Source: Crossiella cryophila
GTDB lineage: Bacteria > Actinomycetota > Actinomycetes > Mycobacteriales > Pseudonocardiaceae
Reading direction: 5' to 3'
Assembly (NCBI RefSeq): GCF_014204915.1
Contig: NZ_JACHMH010000001.1
Location: 2,728,001 to 2,792,000, forward strand
Length of the DNA stretch: 64,000 nucleotides
Shown: positions 54,155 through 62,312 of the stretch, one piece after another
Layout: the number at the start of each line of letters is the position of its first letter
Position numbering within the stretch: the first letter of the stretch is position 1
The notes under the pieces: model-generated
What the model saw: the letters and a program-made list of their open reading frames with translations, nothing else
Databases searched by the model: none
What the model was told of the DNA's origin: nothing
Position numbers and translations under genes: made by a program

Positions 54155-57100
54155 TGTCCAGGTACGACGAGCACTACACCTTTCGCGACCAGATGCGTGA
54201 TGGACTGCGTCGAGACCTCTTCGGGCCGGTGGACAAGGAGGACGACGAGGAGATCGTCAATGATCCTCCTGCAACCACCTATGTGACCGGGATTCTCTTC
54301 CCGGTGCGCGAGCAGCGACAGCACACTGCCGAGACCGACGTCGACCTGTCGTCCGTGGCCGTGCTGCCGGGTGATGTGGACGAAGTGGTCGACACCGGCG
54401 TTGCCATGGCCAATGTGCAAGCTCCGTCCTCGATGGGACTGACCTTTGCCGTCGATTGCGAGGTGTCCTCGGCACTGACGATCGAGGTCACCGTCGCTTC
54501 GTATGATCCGATCGGGCCCGACGGCAACCGAGTCGAGGCGAAGCGCTCGACGCGGGGTGCCACCGGTGAGGACGACATCCGGTGGCGGCGCGTGCCTGTT
54601 CCTGCCTTCTCCACCACGCTGGATCTGGCAGACGCGCCGGATCGTGTGTCTGTTGTAGACAAACGTCTGGAATGCAGACTTCGGGTGCGGAAACCGAAGG
54701 ACGGCACGGTTTCCATCACAGTCACCCTGATCAACATCACCAAGATTCCCGAAAACGGACTTCACGACGAGCACTGCTTCTGCCAGGCTGGGATCACCGT
54801 GCGCGGTGCAATTGTTCAGCGCCCGGGGCCTGGTGGGGGTGACGAGGACGAGGTGATCGGGAGCAGGCTCCTGCACCGGTACGCGCCCACGTTCGCCGTT
54901 GGCCACGGATGCTCAGTCGAGTGGGATTGGACTCCGCCTGCACCTGCGGAACTTGTCGGAGTGGATGAGCGTGACATCACCGTGCCGGAGGTTCGAACCA
55001 CGTTCGTGCCGTCGCACGACGTGTTGCTCACCGATTCCAACACCGAAATCGACAGCAGATCGCTGATGATGCGCGAGCTGGCCAGGGCGGACAGGCAGGA
55101 TCTGGTCGAGACGCTGAATCGGTTGGCAGCGGCTTACGGGGACTGGATCGAGGAACGGCGGACTGACGCAACCCGACTCTCGACGGAGTCCTTCCGCGTT
55201 CGTGCTGGCGAACACCTCGATCGATGTGTCGAAGCGAAGCGGCGCATTGAGAGCGGCATCCGCCTCCTGCGCTCGAATGCCGAGGCATACAAGGCTTTCC
55301 AGCTCGCCAACGAGGCGATGGCACTGCAGCGGGGTCGGACAGTCTGGATCAAGGGCGGCCGAAACGGCGAACCGGTATACAACGGGAGATGGCGGCCGTT
55401 CCAGATCGCGTTCATGCTGCAATGCCTGGACGGAATCGTCGATCCCGAGCACGACGACCGGAAGCTGGTCGATCTGTTGTGGTTCCCGACCGGTGGTGGA
55501 AAGACCGAGGCGTATCTAGGACTCATCGCCTTTACCGTCTTTCTTCGCAGGCTGCGTAGAGGGGCTGCGGGAGAAGGCGTCACGGCGATCATGCGGTACA
55601 CGCTCAGGCTGCTCACCCTGCAGCAGTTCGAGCGTGCAGCAGCACTGATCTGCGCCATGGAGCAGATCCGCCGTCGGAACGAGCGCAGGCTCGGCACGAC
55701 ACCCATCTCTCTGGGCATGTGGGTGGGACAGTCGGCAACGCCCAACTCGTTGAAGGATGCCAAGGCTGCGCTGAAGAAGCTCGAGACAAACCCCGATCTG
55801 AACGAGAAGAACCCGGTCCAGCTGCATGCCTGTCCCTGGTGTGGAACGAAGATGGACCACCGCAACTACGTCGTCGACGTCGAGCACGACAACATGCGGA
55901 TCTTCTGCGGAAGGCCGGACTGCCCTTACCGAGATGCGTTGCCCGTCCACGTCGTGGACGAGATGGTTTACCGCGAACACCCCACTCTGATCATCGCCAC
56001 CTCCGACAAGTTCGCTCGGCTGCCGTGGCGGGAAGACGTGGCGAGCTTGTTCAACTGCGACATCGAAGACGGGTTGCCACCGGAACTGATCGTGCAGGAC
56101 GAACTGCACCTGATCTCCGGCCCGCTCGGCAGTCTGGCCGGCCTCTACGAGACGGCCATCGACGAAATTGCGAAGCGGCCGAAGGTGATCGCATCGACCG
56201 CGACAATCCGGCGAGCACGTGAACAGGCTCTGCACCTGTTCGACCGAGAGGTCGCGCAGTTCCCGCCACCGGGGCTCGATGCCCGTGATTCGTGGTTCGC
56301 CGTGGAGACCCCCTCCGCGGACAAGGCAAACCGTCGGTATGTCGGCCTGCTCGCGCCGAACACCAGCCAGGCCACCTTGTTGGTACGGGTCTACGCGGCG
56401 CTGCTCGACCGCGCGGCCAGGAACGAAGGCAAGGACTCGGTCCGGGACGCCTACTGGACTTTGGTCGGCTACTTCAACAGCCTCCGCCTGTTGGCGGCGG
56501 CTGAACTTCAGGTCCACGCCGACGTTCGGGAACGACTGGGGCAGCTCGTCAACGAGTCGGAGCAGGATGCCCGGCCCGTGGATGCTGTCATCGAGCTGAC
56601 CAGCCGGATCAAGTCCACCCAGGTGCCCAAGCACCTCAAGCAACTGGAACAGGAACTGCCCGACGACGATGTGCTGGACGTTGTGCTTGCCACCAACATG
56701 ATCTCAGTCGGTGTGGACGTCGATCGACTCGGCCTGATGGCAATCATGGGACAACCGCAGACAACGGCCGAGTACATCCAGGCGAGCAGCAGAGTGGGGC
56801 GATCCCACCCCGGCATGGTGGTGACCCTGCTCAACGCGGCTCGATCCCGAGACCGCTCTCACTACGAGAATTTCGCCTCTTACCACTCGGCGCTCTACCG
56901 GACGGTGGAGTCCACCAGCGTCACCCCGTTCTCCGCGCGCGCCAGAGACCGCGGCCTGCACGCAGTGGTGGTGGGCATGGCCCGGTTGCTGCACAAGGAA
57001 CTGCGGCCGAATGACGCGGCCGCCGACATCGATCGGTACCCGTCGAAACTGGAAGAGGTCAAAGACCTGATTCTCAACCGGGTGCAACGGGTCGCCAAGG

Positions 57101-57333
57101 ACGAGTACGAGAGCACCGAAGCGCAGATCGACGACATCATCGACTGGTGGCGTGGCCTGGCGATCTGCAACAGCGACTTGAAGTACGAGGCGCCTCCGCG
57201 GCAGGACACGGCACGAGGGCCCTACGACGCCCTCCTCCGGAACTACACCGACGAGGACCTGACCGAGGCATTCCCCACCCTGTGGAGTCTGCGTGACGTC
57301 GACGCCGAGACCCGTCTTTTCCTGGAGCGATGA
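54154..57333 (+). CDS. drmA: DrmA-like helicase (DISARM core)
   Basis: A 1059-residue helicase of the DISARM DrmA family. The N-terminal ~430 residues carry no motif I can name. Walker A WFPTGGGKTEAYLG is at about 444, a zinc site (CPWCGTK...CGRPDCPYRD) at about 560, the DEAD-box variant QDELHLISGPLG near 648, and motifs V-VI are TNMISVGVDVDRLG and QASSRVGRSHPGMVV. In DISARM, DrmA forms a complex with DrmB that loads on incoming DNA. ATG 54154 has GGGAG upstream and overlaps the UvrD stop by one base. Its stop overlaps the drmB start. Confidence 0.9.
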   Translation: MSRYDEHYTFRDQMRDGLRRDLFGPVDKEDDEEIVNDPPATTYVTGILFPVREQRQHTAETDVDLSSVAVLPGDVDEVVDTGVAMANVQAPSSMGLTFAVDCEVSSALTIEVTVASYDPIGPDGNRVEAKRSTRGATGEDDIRWRRVPVPAFSTTLDLADAPDRVSVVDKRLECRLRVRKPKDGTVSITVTLINITKIPENGLHDEHCFCQAGITVRGAIVQRPGPGGGDEDEVIGSRLLHRYAPTFAVGHGCSVEWDWTPPAPAELVGVDERDITVPEVRTTFVPSHDVLLTDSNTEIDSRSLMMRELARADRQDLVETLNRLAAAYGDWIEERRTDATRLSTESFRVRAGEHLDRCVEAKRRIESGIRLLRSNAEAYKAFQLANEAMALQRGRTVWIKGGRNGEPVYNGRWRPFQIAFMLQCLDGIVDPEHDDRKLVDLLWFPTGGGKTEAYLGLIAFTVFLRRLRRGAAGEGVTAIMRYTLRLLTLQQFERAAALICAMEQIRRRNERRLGTTPISLGMWVGQSATPNSLKDAKAALKKLETNPDLNEKNPVQLHACPWCGTKMDHRNYVVDVEHDNMRIFCGRPDCPYRDALPVHVVDEMVYREHPTLIIATSDKFARLPWREDVASLFNCDIEDGLPPELIVQDELHLISGPLGSLAGLYETAIDEIAKRPKVIASTATIRRAREQALHLFDREVAQFPPPGLDARDSWFAVETPSADKANRRYVGLLAPNTSQATLLVRVYAALLDRAARNEGKDSVRDAYWTLVGYFNSLRLLAAAELQVHADVRERLGQLVNESEQDARPVDAVIELTSRIKSTQVPKHLKQLEQELPDDDVLDVVLATNMISVGVDVDRLGLMAIMGQPQTTAEYIQASSRVGRSHPGMVVTLLNAARSRDRSHYENFASYHSALYRTVESTSVTPFSARARDRGLHAVVVGMARLLHKELRPNDAAADIDRYPSKLEEVKDLILNRVQRVAKDEYESTEAQIDDIIDWWRGLAICNSDLKYEAPPRQDTARGPYDALLRNYTDEDLTEAFPTLWSLRDVDAETRLFLER

Positions 57334-59186
57334 GCATGGCCTTGCGTAAACCCCCGCAGAACCGGCCGTTCGGCCCCGCCCGCACCGCGTCGAACACGAA
57401 GGTGGGCAACGTTCGGCGTGGACAGGCTGTGACCACTTACGGAGTGGGCGCCATGATCGCGGTCGACGACCAGTCGTTCGTCGTCTGCGGCTTGGACGAC
57501 TGGAAGATCGGAGACGGCGCCGAACTGCGCGAACCGCGTCTGGAACGACGTTTGGGAGTTCAGCGGTTCCACATGCCGCCTGCGGACGAGACCCGGTACA
57601 ACCAGGGTGTCGGCGTCCGTCGATTCCCGACCATGTACTCCTGTCCTAGTCCTACGTGCCGCAAGCTCCAGGAGTACCGCAAGTTCGGGGCGACGCCGAC
57701 CAAGAACAAGTGCATCTGCGATCGCACCCTCGTACCGTCGAGGTTCGTGGTTGCCTGCGAGAACGGGCACCTGGACGACTTTCCGTACTGGGAGTGGGTC
57801 CATCACCAGAACGAGTCCCGATCGGGCCCGCACGACTTGCTGCTGTACAGCGATGGCCGATCGGCTTCGCTGCGGTCGGTCATCGTCGAGTGCTCCTGTG
57901 GGCACAAGCGTTCACTGGAGGGAGCTTTCGGCAAGAAGGCCCTCGACGGACTGGGCATCAGGTGTACGGGCAGGCGACCCTGGCTTGGCAAGGGGACGGA
58001 CCAGCCCGGGTGCATTGCCGCTCCCCGTGCCCTGCAACGAGGAGCCTCGGCGTCCTGGTTCGCGGTGGTTCGTTCGTCTCTGTCGATCCCGCCGTGGTCG
58101 AACACTCTGGACAAGCACGTGGCCAAGCACTTCCAGTATCTTGTCGGTTACCTGGAACTCGACCTGGCGACGGCGGTCAAGCTGATCAAGAGTACGCCCG
58201 TGGGCATGAACAACAAGTTCGACCCGGTGGAGATGCTCAAGGCCACGCGGCAGCGAAAGCAGTACGAAGAGGACGGCTCGCCCGATGCCGAATCCACGGC
58301 TGTGATCGAGGCGTTCAGTCAGTTCCGCATGGAGGAGTACCCGCACCTGCACTTCGGTACGGATGAGGCGCATGAAGGGGACGACTTCGAGTGCACCAGG
58401 CCAGGTGACTTCGGCACGGTGGCGCCGCCGACAGGCATCGAACGCAGCATGCTGGTCAAGCGGCTGCGTGAGGTCCGGGCCCTGCACACCTTCACCAGGG
58501 TCGCCCCACCCGGACCGGTGCCGGATCGGAGTCGATACGCCGCTCTCTCGAAAGAGCCCAAGGACTGGCTGCCCGCCATCGAGGTCAGCGGGGAGGGAGT
58601 TTTCCTCGCCATGGACTCCGAGCGGCTGCGGGAGTGGGAAGCGAAGCTGGCCGTTCGTGATCGTGCCGGGATCATGCAGGAGCACCACAACAGGGTGCTG
58701 CGCAACTCTGCCCGGTCTCTCGGCGATGACCGCTCCCCGGAGATCCTGGACTCGCCGATTTCGGCCCGATACGTGCTCCTGCACACGCTGGCGCATGCCC
58801 TGATCAATGAATGGAGTCTGGACGCCGGATATCCGGCAGCCTCGCTCCGAGAACGGATTTACGTCGCCGACCAGCACGCAGGACTGTTGATCTACACCGC
58901 CACCAGTGATTCTGCAGGCAGTCTCGGCGGCGTGGTAGCTCAGGGCGAACACAGCAGGCTGGCCGCGAGTCTGGCGTCGGCGATGGACCGACTCGCGTGG
59001 TGCTCGCAGGACCCGCCGTGCGCGGAGGCCGAGGCGGCGGGGACGGACAGCCTGAACCTGGCCGCCTGCTACGCCTGCGTGATGGTCCCGGAGAGCAGTT
59101 GTGAAACCAACAACAGCTTCCTGGACCGTGGGCTGCTGATCGGCACCGCAGGGCAACCGGAGGTCGGGTTCTTCTCTCGGACCTGA
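57330..59186 (+). CDS. drmB: DrmB-like DUF1998 protein (DISARM core)
   Basis: A 618-residue protein with the DrmB signature. The N-terminus has RRGQAVTTYGVGAMIAV and a Cys-rich segment (CPSPTCRK...CIC). The C-terminal DUF1998 part reads LLHTLAHALINEWS at about 485, then the Cys cluster CSQDPPCAEAEAAG, ACYACVMVPESSCE. It binds zinc and partners DrmA. ATG 57330 overlaps the drmA stop (ATGA), but ATG 57336 has better spacing from TGGAG. It is the last gene of the four-gene run. No DrmC or methyltransferase gene follows. Confidence 0.9.
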   Translation: MSMALRKPPQNRPFGPARTASNTKVGNVRRGQAVTTYGVGAMIAVDDQSFVVCGLDDWKIGDGAELREPRLERRLGVQRFHMPPADETRYNQGVGVRRFPTMYSCPSPTCRKLQEYRKFGATPTKNKCICDRTLVPSRFVVACENGHLDDFPYWEWVHHQNESRSGPHDLLLYSDGRSASLRSVIVECSCGHKRSLEGAFGKKALDGLGIRCTGRRPWLGKGTDQPGCIAAPRALQRGASASWFAVVRSSLSIPPWSNTLDKHVAKHFQYLVGYLELDLATAVKLIKSTPVGMNNKFDPVEMLKATRQRKQYEEDGSPDAESTAVIEAFSQFRMEEYPHLHFGTDEAHEGDDFECTRPGDFGTVAPPTGIERSMLVKRLREVRALHTFTRVAPPGPVPDRSRYAALSKEPKDWLPAIEVSGEGVFLAMDSERLREWEAKLAVRDRAGIMQEHHNRVLRNSARSLGDDRSPEILDSPISARYVLLHTLAHALINEWSLDAGYPAASLRERIYVADQHAGLLIYTATSDSAGSLGGVVAQGEHSRLAASLASAMDRLAWCSQDPPCAEAEAAGTDSLNLAACYACVMVPESSCETNNSFLDRGLLIGTAGQPEVGFFSRT

Positions 59187-59243
59187 TCGCAACCGATTCT
59201 TGGGGCGAGATCGAGGAGACGTCGTTCGGCAGGCTGATTCCGC

Positions 59244-59660
59244 TCAGCCTGCCGGCGGTTGTTCTGCAGCTCCCGCTGTTCCGCGGTCCGGATCAGCGGA
59301 CGTGACCAGGAGCTCCAACGCTTCGACGCAGGCGAGCCAGGCCGCCAACTCGGCGGGTGACGGAACGATCGAGGACTGTCTGCTGTGCAGGTAGTCGCTG
59401 CTCAGTCCATAGACCCTGTGCACCTGCCGGATCAGCCTGTCTGCGCGCGGACGGTCTTGCTGCGGGATCGACGAGAGCAGACCCCACAGCCGGAGTCGTA
59501 CTTTGTTGGTACCCGGGCCTGTCACCAGGAGTTCTGAAGGCGCCGACTTGATCAGATTTTCGATCCGCATCCGAAGTAGCAAGATCTGGCATCGGGCCCG
59601 CAACACGGCCGGAAGTTCGGCCATTGCTGCCTCCTGCCAGCCGTCTGCAGGTGTCCACAT
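59244..59660 (-). CDS. Small helical partner of the SMC-like ATPase, HEPN-like candidate
   Basis: A 138-residue, mostly helical protein, starting at ATG 59660 inside the preceding stop (TGATG). The segment RVYGLSSDYLHSRQSSIVP followed by a long helix resembles the C-terminal part of HEPN-type proteins, but the RxxxxH motif is not clear. The coupling means it is made together with the ATPase, so a subunit or effector role is likely. It is convergent with drmB, 57 bp away. I cannot assign a family. Confidence 0.6.
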   Translation of the reverse strand: MWTPADGWQEAAMAELPAVLRARCQILLLRMRIENLIKSAPSELLVTGPGTNKVRLRLWGLLSSIPQQDRPRADRLIRQVHRVYGLSSDYLHSRQSSIVPSPAELAAWLACVEALELLVTSADPDRGTAGAAEQPPAG

Positions 59661-62134
59661 CAGCGGTCCACCGTGCTGAGCAGGTCGATGCAGAATTTCT
59701 CGGCACGTTGTACCCGGTCAGCCAGGTGCCCGGCTATCGATTGCAGCGTTGTGGTATCGGCATGCGCGCCACCGTTCAGTTCATGCACGTAGCGTGGATC
59801 GAGTTTTTCCAACACAGGCTGGGCTGGGTGCCCTTCACCGGCAAGCCTCTTGGCCACGTCGATGGCCGCATTGGTGCTGAAGGCTCGATTCAGGCCCGCA
59901 AGAGCTGCTCGCGAATTGCCGGCCCGGTGCCCGTAGGCGAGTACGAATTCACGCAATGCGGCATCGATCGCCTGCCTGCAGAAGCCCAGCACCAGCAGGC
60001 CCGCGGAGGTGTCGGACAACACCAGGGAGCGGCCCGTGTTGTCGGTGTTGGACCGCAGTAGTGCACGTGCGTCCGCGATCAGCGGCTGCCAAGGGTGGGT
60101 GGCGTCGACCTGCTCGATGTTGCCTGCTTCATCTCGAGCGAGCTTGATCAGACACAGATCGGGCACGTGGTGCCGCAACATGTCGACCAGCTGTGTGTCG
60201 TGGGTCAGCAGTACGACCTGCCCGCCTGCCGCCGCGCGGCGAGTCACCAGTTCGGCGAAGATGTCGGTGCGGAACTCGTCGAAAGCGTGTACTGGATCGT
60301 CCAGGACCAGGAAACGGAACGGTCCGGCGTCGCTTACCCCCAGGACCAGGGCCAACACCAATGCGTTGTACTGGCCTGCGGAGAGCAGACCCATCCCGGT
60401 GTCCCGACCGTTCAAGGACAGTTGCAGGGTTGTCGTCTCGCCGAAGCCGTCGTGGTCGGAAGCGCCTGCAGTCAGCGTGAGGCCGCCGAACTGCACGTCG
60501 GCCAACAGTCGGTGCAGCTGTTCGTTCACTGCGCTCTGGACTGCGTTCCGGCGGTCGCCGTGTACCGCGTCGAAGGCATGGGCAACGCGGTCGAGTGCTT
60601 TGCGGTGGTCTTCCAGTCGGACCGCCGCCGCGCCGTGTTTCGTCTGCGCCTCGACCAGTGGGAGACAGCACCTGCGTCGGGCCGCCCGCCAATGCGCGAG
60701 TTCGTCGAAGACCGTGCCCAGCTTGGTCAGCACACTGTGTACCTGGTGATCGAATTCCTCGTCTTCGGCCACTGCACGCAGGGCTTGCCAGGCGCGATCG
60801 TGTTCCGACCGTGGACTCCTGTCGATCAACGGCTCGATCAGCGCACACAACCGGTCCGTCACTCCGTCCGTGTGCGCTATGCAGTCCGCGATCCGCAGCA
60901 GAGGAAGTAGCTTGTCGACCAGTAGCTCGCCCAGCGCGTGCAGTTCGGCTTGGGCCAGGTTGAACTCCTCCCGGACGAGTCGTAGATCGGCCACGGTGCT
61001 CCGAGCCTTGTCCGACCAATCCCCGGTCGCACCGCCGCAGATCGGGCACGGCCCCTTTTCGTGGGCGCTCAGGTGATCGAGGAGATCGCCCAGTGCAGAC
61101 AGTCCACCGCCGGACCAGAGTTCTTGGTTGCTTTGTGCCTGAGCCCGCTCGCTGCGGTTCAGCGCTGCCAGCGCCGATGCTCTCGCCTGCGCCACTTCAC
61201 GACTGAGTAGGCGATCAACCTCAACCGCCGACATCGATTCGGCTGTGGAACCGAAACAAGTAGAGAACCATGTCGCCACGTCTTCTGTAGGCGTCTCGGG
61301 CAGTTCGACTGCACGGGGTGCCCGAATCTCCGGGTATCGCCGGGCGAATTCTTCGTCCAACAGCTCGAGCGCGTCGGTGACCTCGCCGCGGACCCGGAGC
61401 CATTCGTCGTGCGCATGCAACGCGGCGTCGTGATCGGTCTTCAGCAGGTTCAGGACCTGCCACCAGACATCGCCGAGACTCAGAGTGTCTTGTACAAAGT
61501 CTGCGAGGCGGCCTCCTCTCAGTCGGTGCGCCAGGTGGTCGTAGCCGACCACCGGGCGTCGGGCGGCGACGGCTGCCGCCCAGACAGAGCCGGGAATTTC
61601 GCTGATGTCTTCCGGAGCGTCGTGTGAGTACCAGGTCACGGCTGTCTTCTCGACGCCCGCGGCCAGACGCCAGTTCAATCGAAGCCGGTCGCCTCGATCA
61701 TTATCGAGAATCACCAGCACGTCGGCACGTTCGGCGTCCGCGTGGAGCGCAGTCGGTCTGCGGGCGTCGGTCGAGTCGAATGCGGGGGAAAGTTTGATAC
61801 CACCGAAGAGGGCGACTTCGAGGGCATCGGTGATGGTCGATTTACCGGTGCCGTTCGGAGCGTGCACGACCACAACGCCAGCGGAGTTCGGCAGCTCCAA
61901 CCGGAATGGATCCGGGTAGGCGCCGTCCGGGTCGGTTCCGTTGGCTGCCCCACGAAAGCCGCTCACCTCAACGGAGCGCAGCGCCCACGGTCCGGCAGCC
62001 AGCGCGTCGAGCAGCACGTCCTCGTCGGTGTGGGCGCTTTCGCGGCAGCGACGCAGCACACCGCTGACGATCTCGTCGACGGCATCCGACACTCCGCCGG
62101 GCAGCAGTACCGCGTCGAGCTCTGCAACGGTCAT
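59660..62134 (-). CDS. Rad50/SMC-like ATPase with zinc hook
   Basis: An 824-residue ABC-type ATPase with its two halves separated by coiled coil. Walker A APNGTGKST is at 92-100. The hinge has CPICGG at about 363, a Rad50-type CxxC hook. The signature LSAGQ is at about 582, Walker B FLVLDDPVHAFDE near 608 and the H-loop LLTHD follows. A C-terminal helical tail of ~140 residues (with YVHELNGGAHAD) has no named domain. I use ATG 62134 (M-T-V-A-E-L-D); TTG 62191 would add 19 residues, and neither has a good ribosome site. It is coupled to the small gene downstream and divergent from the next helicase. Confidence 0.83.
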   Translation of the reverse strand: MTVAELDAVLLPGGVSDAVDEIVSGVLRRCRESAHTDEDVLLDALAAGPWALRSVEVSGFRGAANGTDPDGAYPDPFRLELPNSAGVVVVHAPNGTGKSTITDALEVALFGGIKLSPAFDSTDARRPTALHADAERADVLVILDNDRGDRLRLNWRLAAGVEKTAVTWYSHDAPEDISEIPGSVWAAAVAARRPVVGYDHLAHRLRGGRLADFVQDTLSLGDVWWQVLNLLKTDHDAALHAHDEWLRVRGEVTDALELLDEEFARRYPEIRAPRAVELPETPTEDVATWFSTCFGSTAESMSAVEVDRLLSREVAQARASALAALNRSERAQAQSNQELWSGGGLSALGDLLDHLSAHEKGPCPICGGATGDWSDKARSTVADLRLVREEFNLAQAELHALGELLVDKLLPLLRIADCIAHTDGVTDRLCALIEPLIDRSPRSEHDRAWQALRAVAEDEEFDHQVHSVLTKLGTVFDELAHWRAARRRCCLPLVEAQTKHGAAAVRLEDHRKALDRVAHAFDAVHGDRRNAVQSAVNEQLHRLLADVQFGGLTLTAGASDHDGFGETTTLQLSLNGRDTGMGLLSAGQYNALVLALVLGVSDAGPFRFLVLDDPVHAFDEFRTDIFAELVTRRAAAGGQVVLLTHDTQLVDMLRHHVPDLCLIKLARDEAGNIEQVDATHPWQPLIADARALLRSNTDNTGRSLVLSDTSAGLLVLGFCRQAIDAALREFVLAYGHRAGNSRAALAGLNRAFSTNAAIDVAKRLAGEGHPAQPVLEKLDPRYVHELNGGAHADTTTLQSIAGHLADRVQRAEKFCIDLLSTVDR

Positions 62135-62312
62135 GGCGGTGCGTGTGGTGCGGCGATCCTCGGATGAGTCGAACAAGACCGGCCCCCTCAATCACTGGCA
62201 ACCTAGCATTGCGACCGATTCGAGCCAGTGCGTGGTTCGCGACGGGGAGTGACCGGTAGGGTCGTTGGTTCGGGTGGGAAACAAGGGCGATGGACCAGGG
62301 GGCTGGACGCCG
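62135..62312. promoter_or_regulatory. Divergent promoter region between the SMC-like and UvrD-like genes
   Basis: 178 bp between the two opposite start codons. GAGGATCG near 62160 on the minus strand and GGGGG near 62298 on the plus strand are weak ribosome sites. No clear -35/-10 pair or palindrome could be assigned. Confidence 0.3.
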
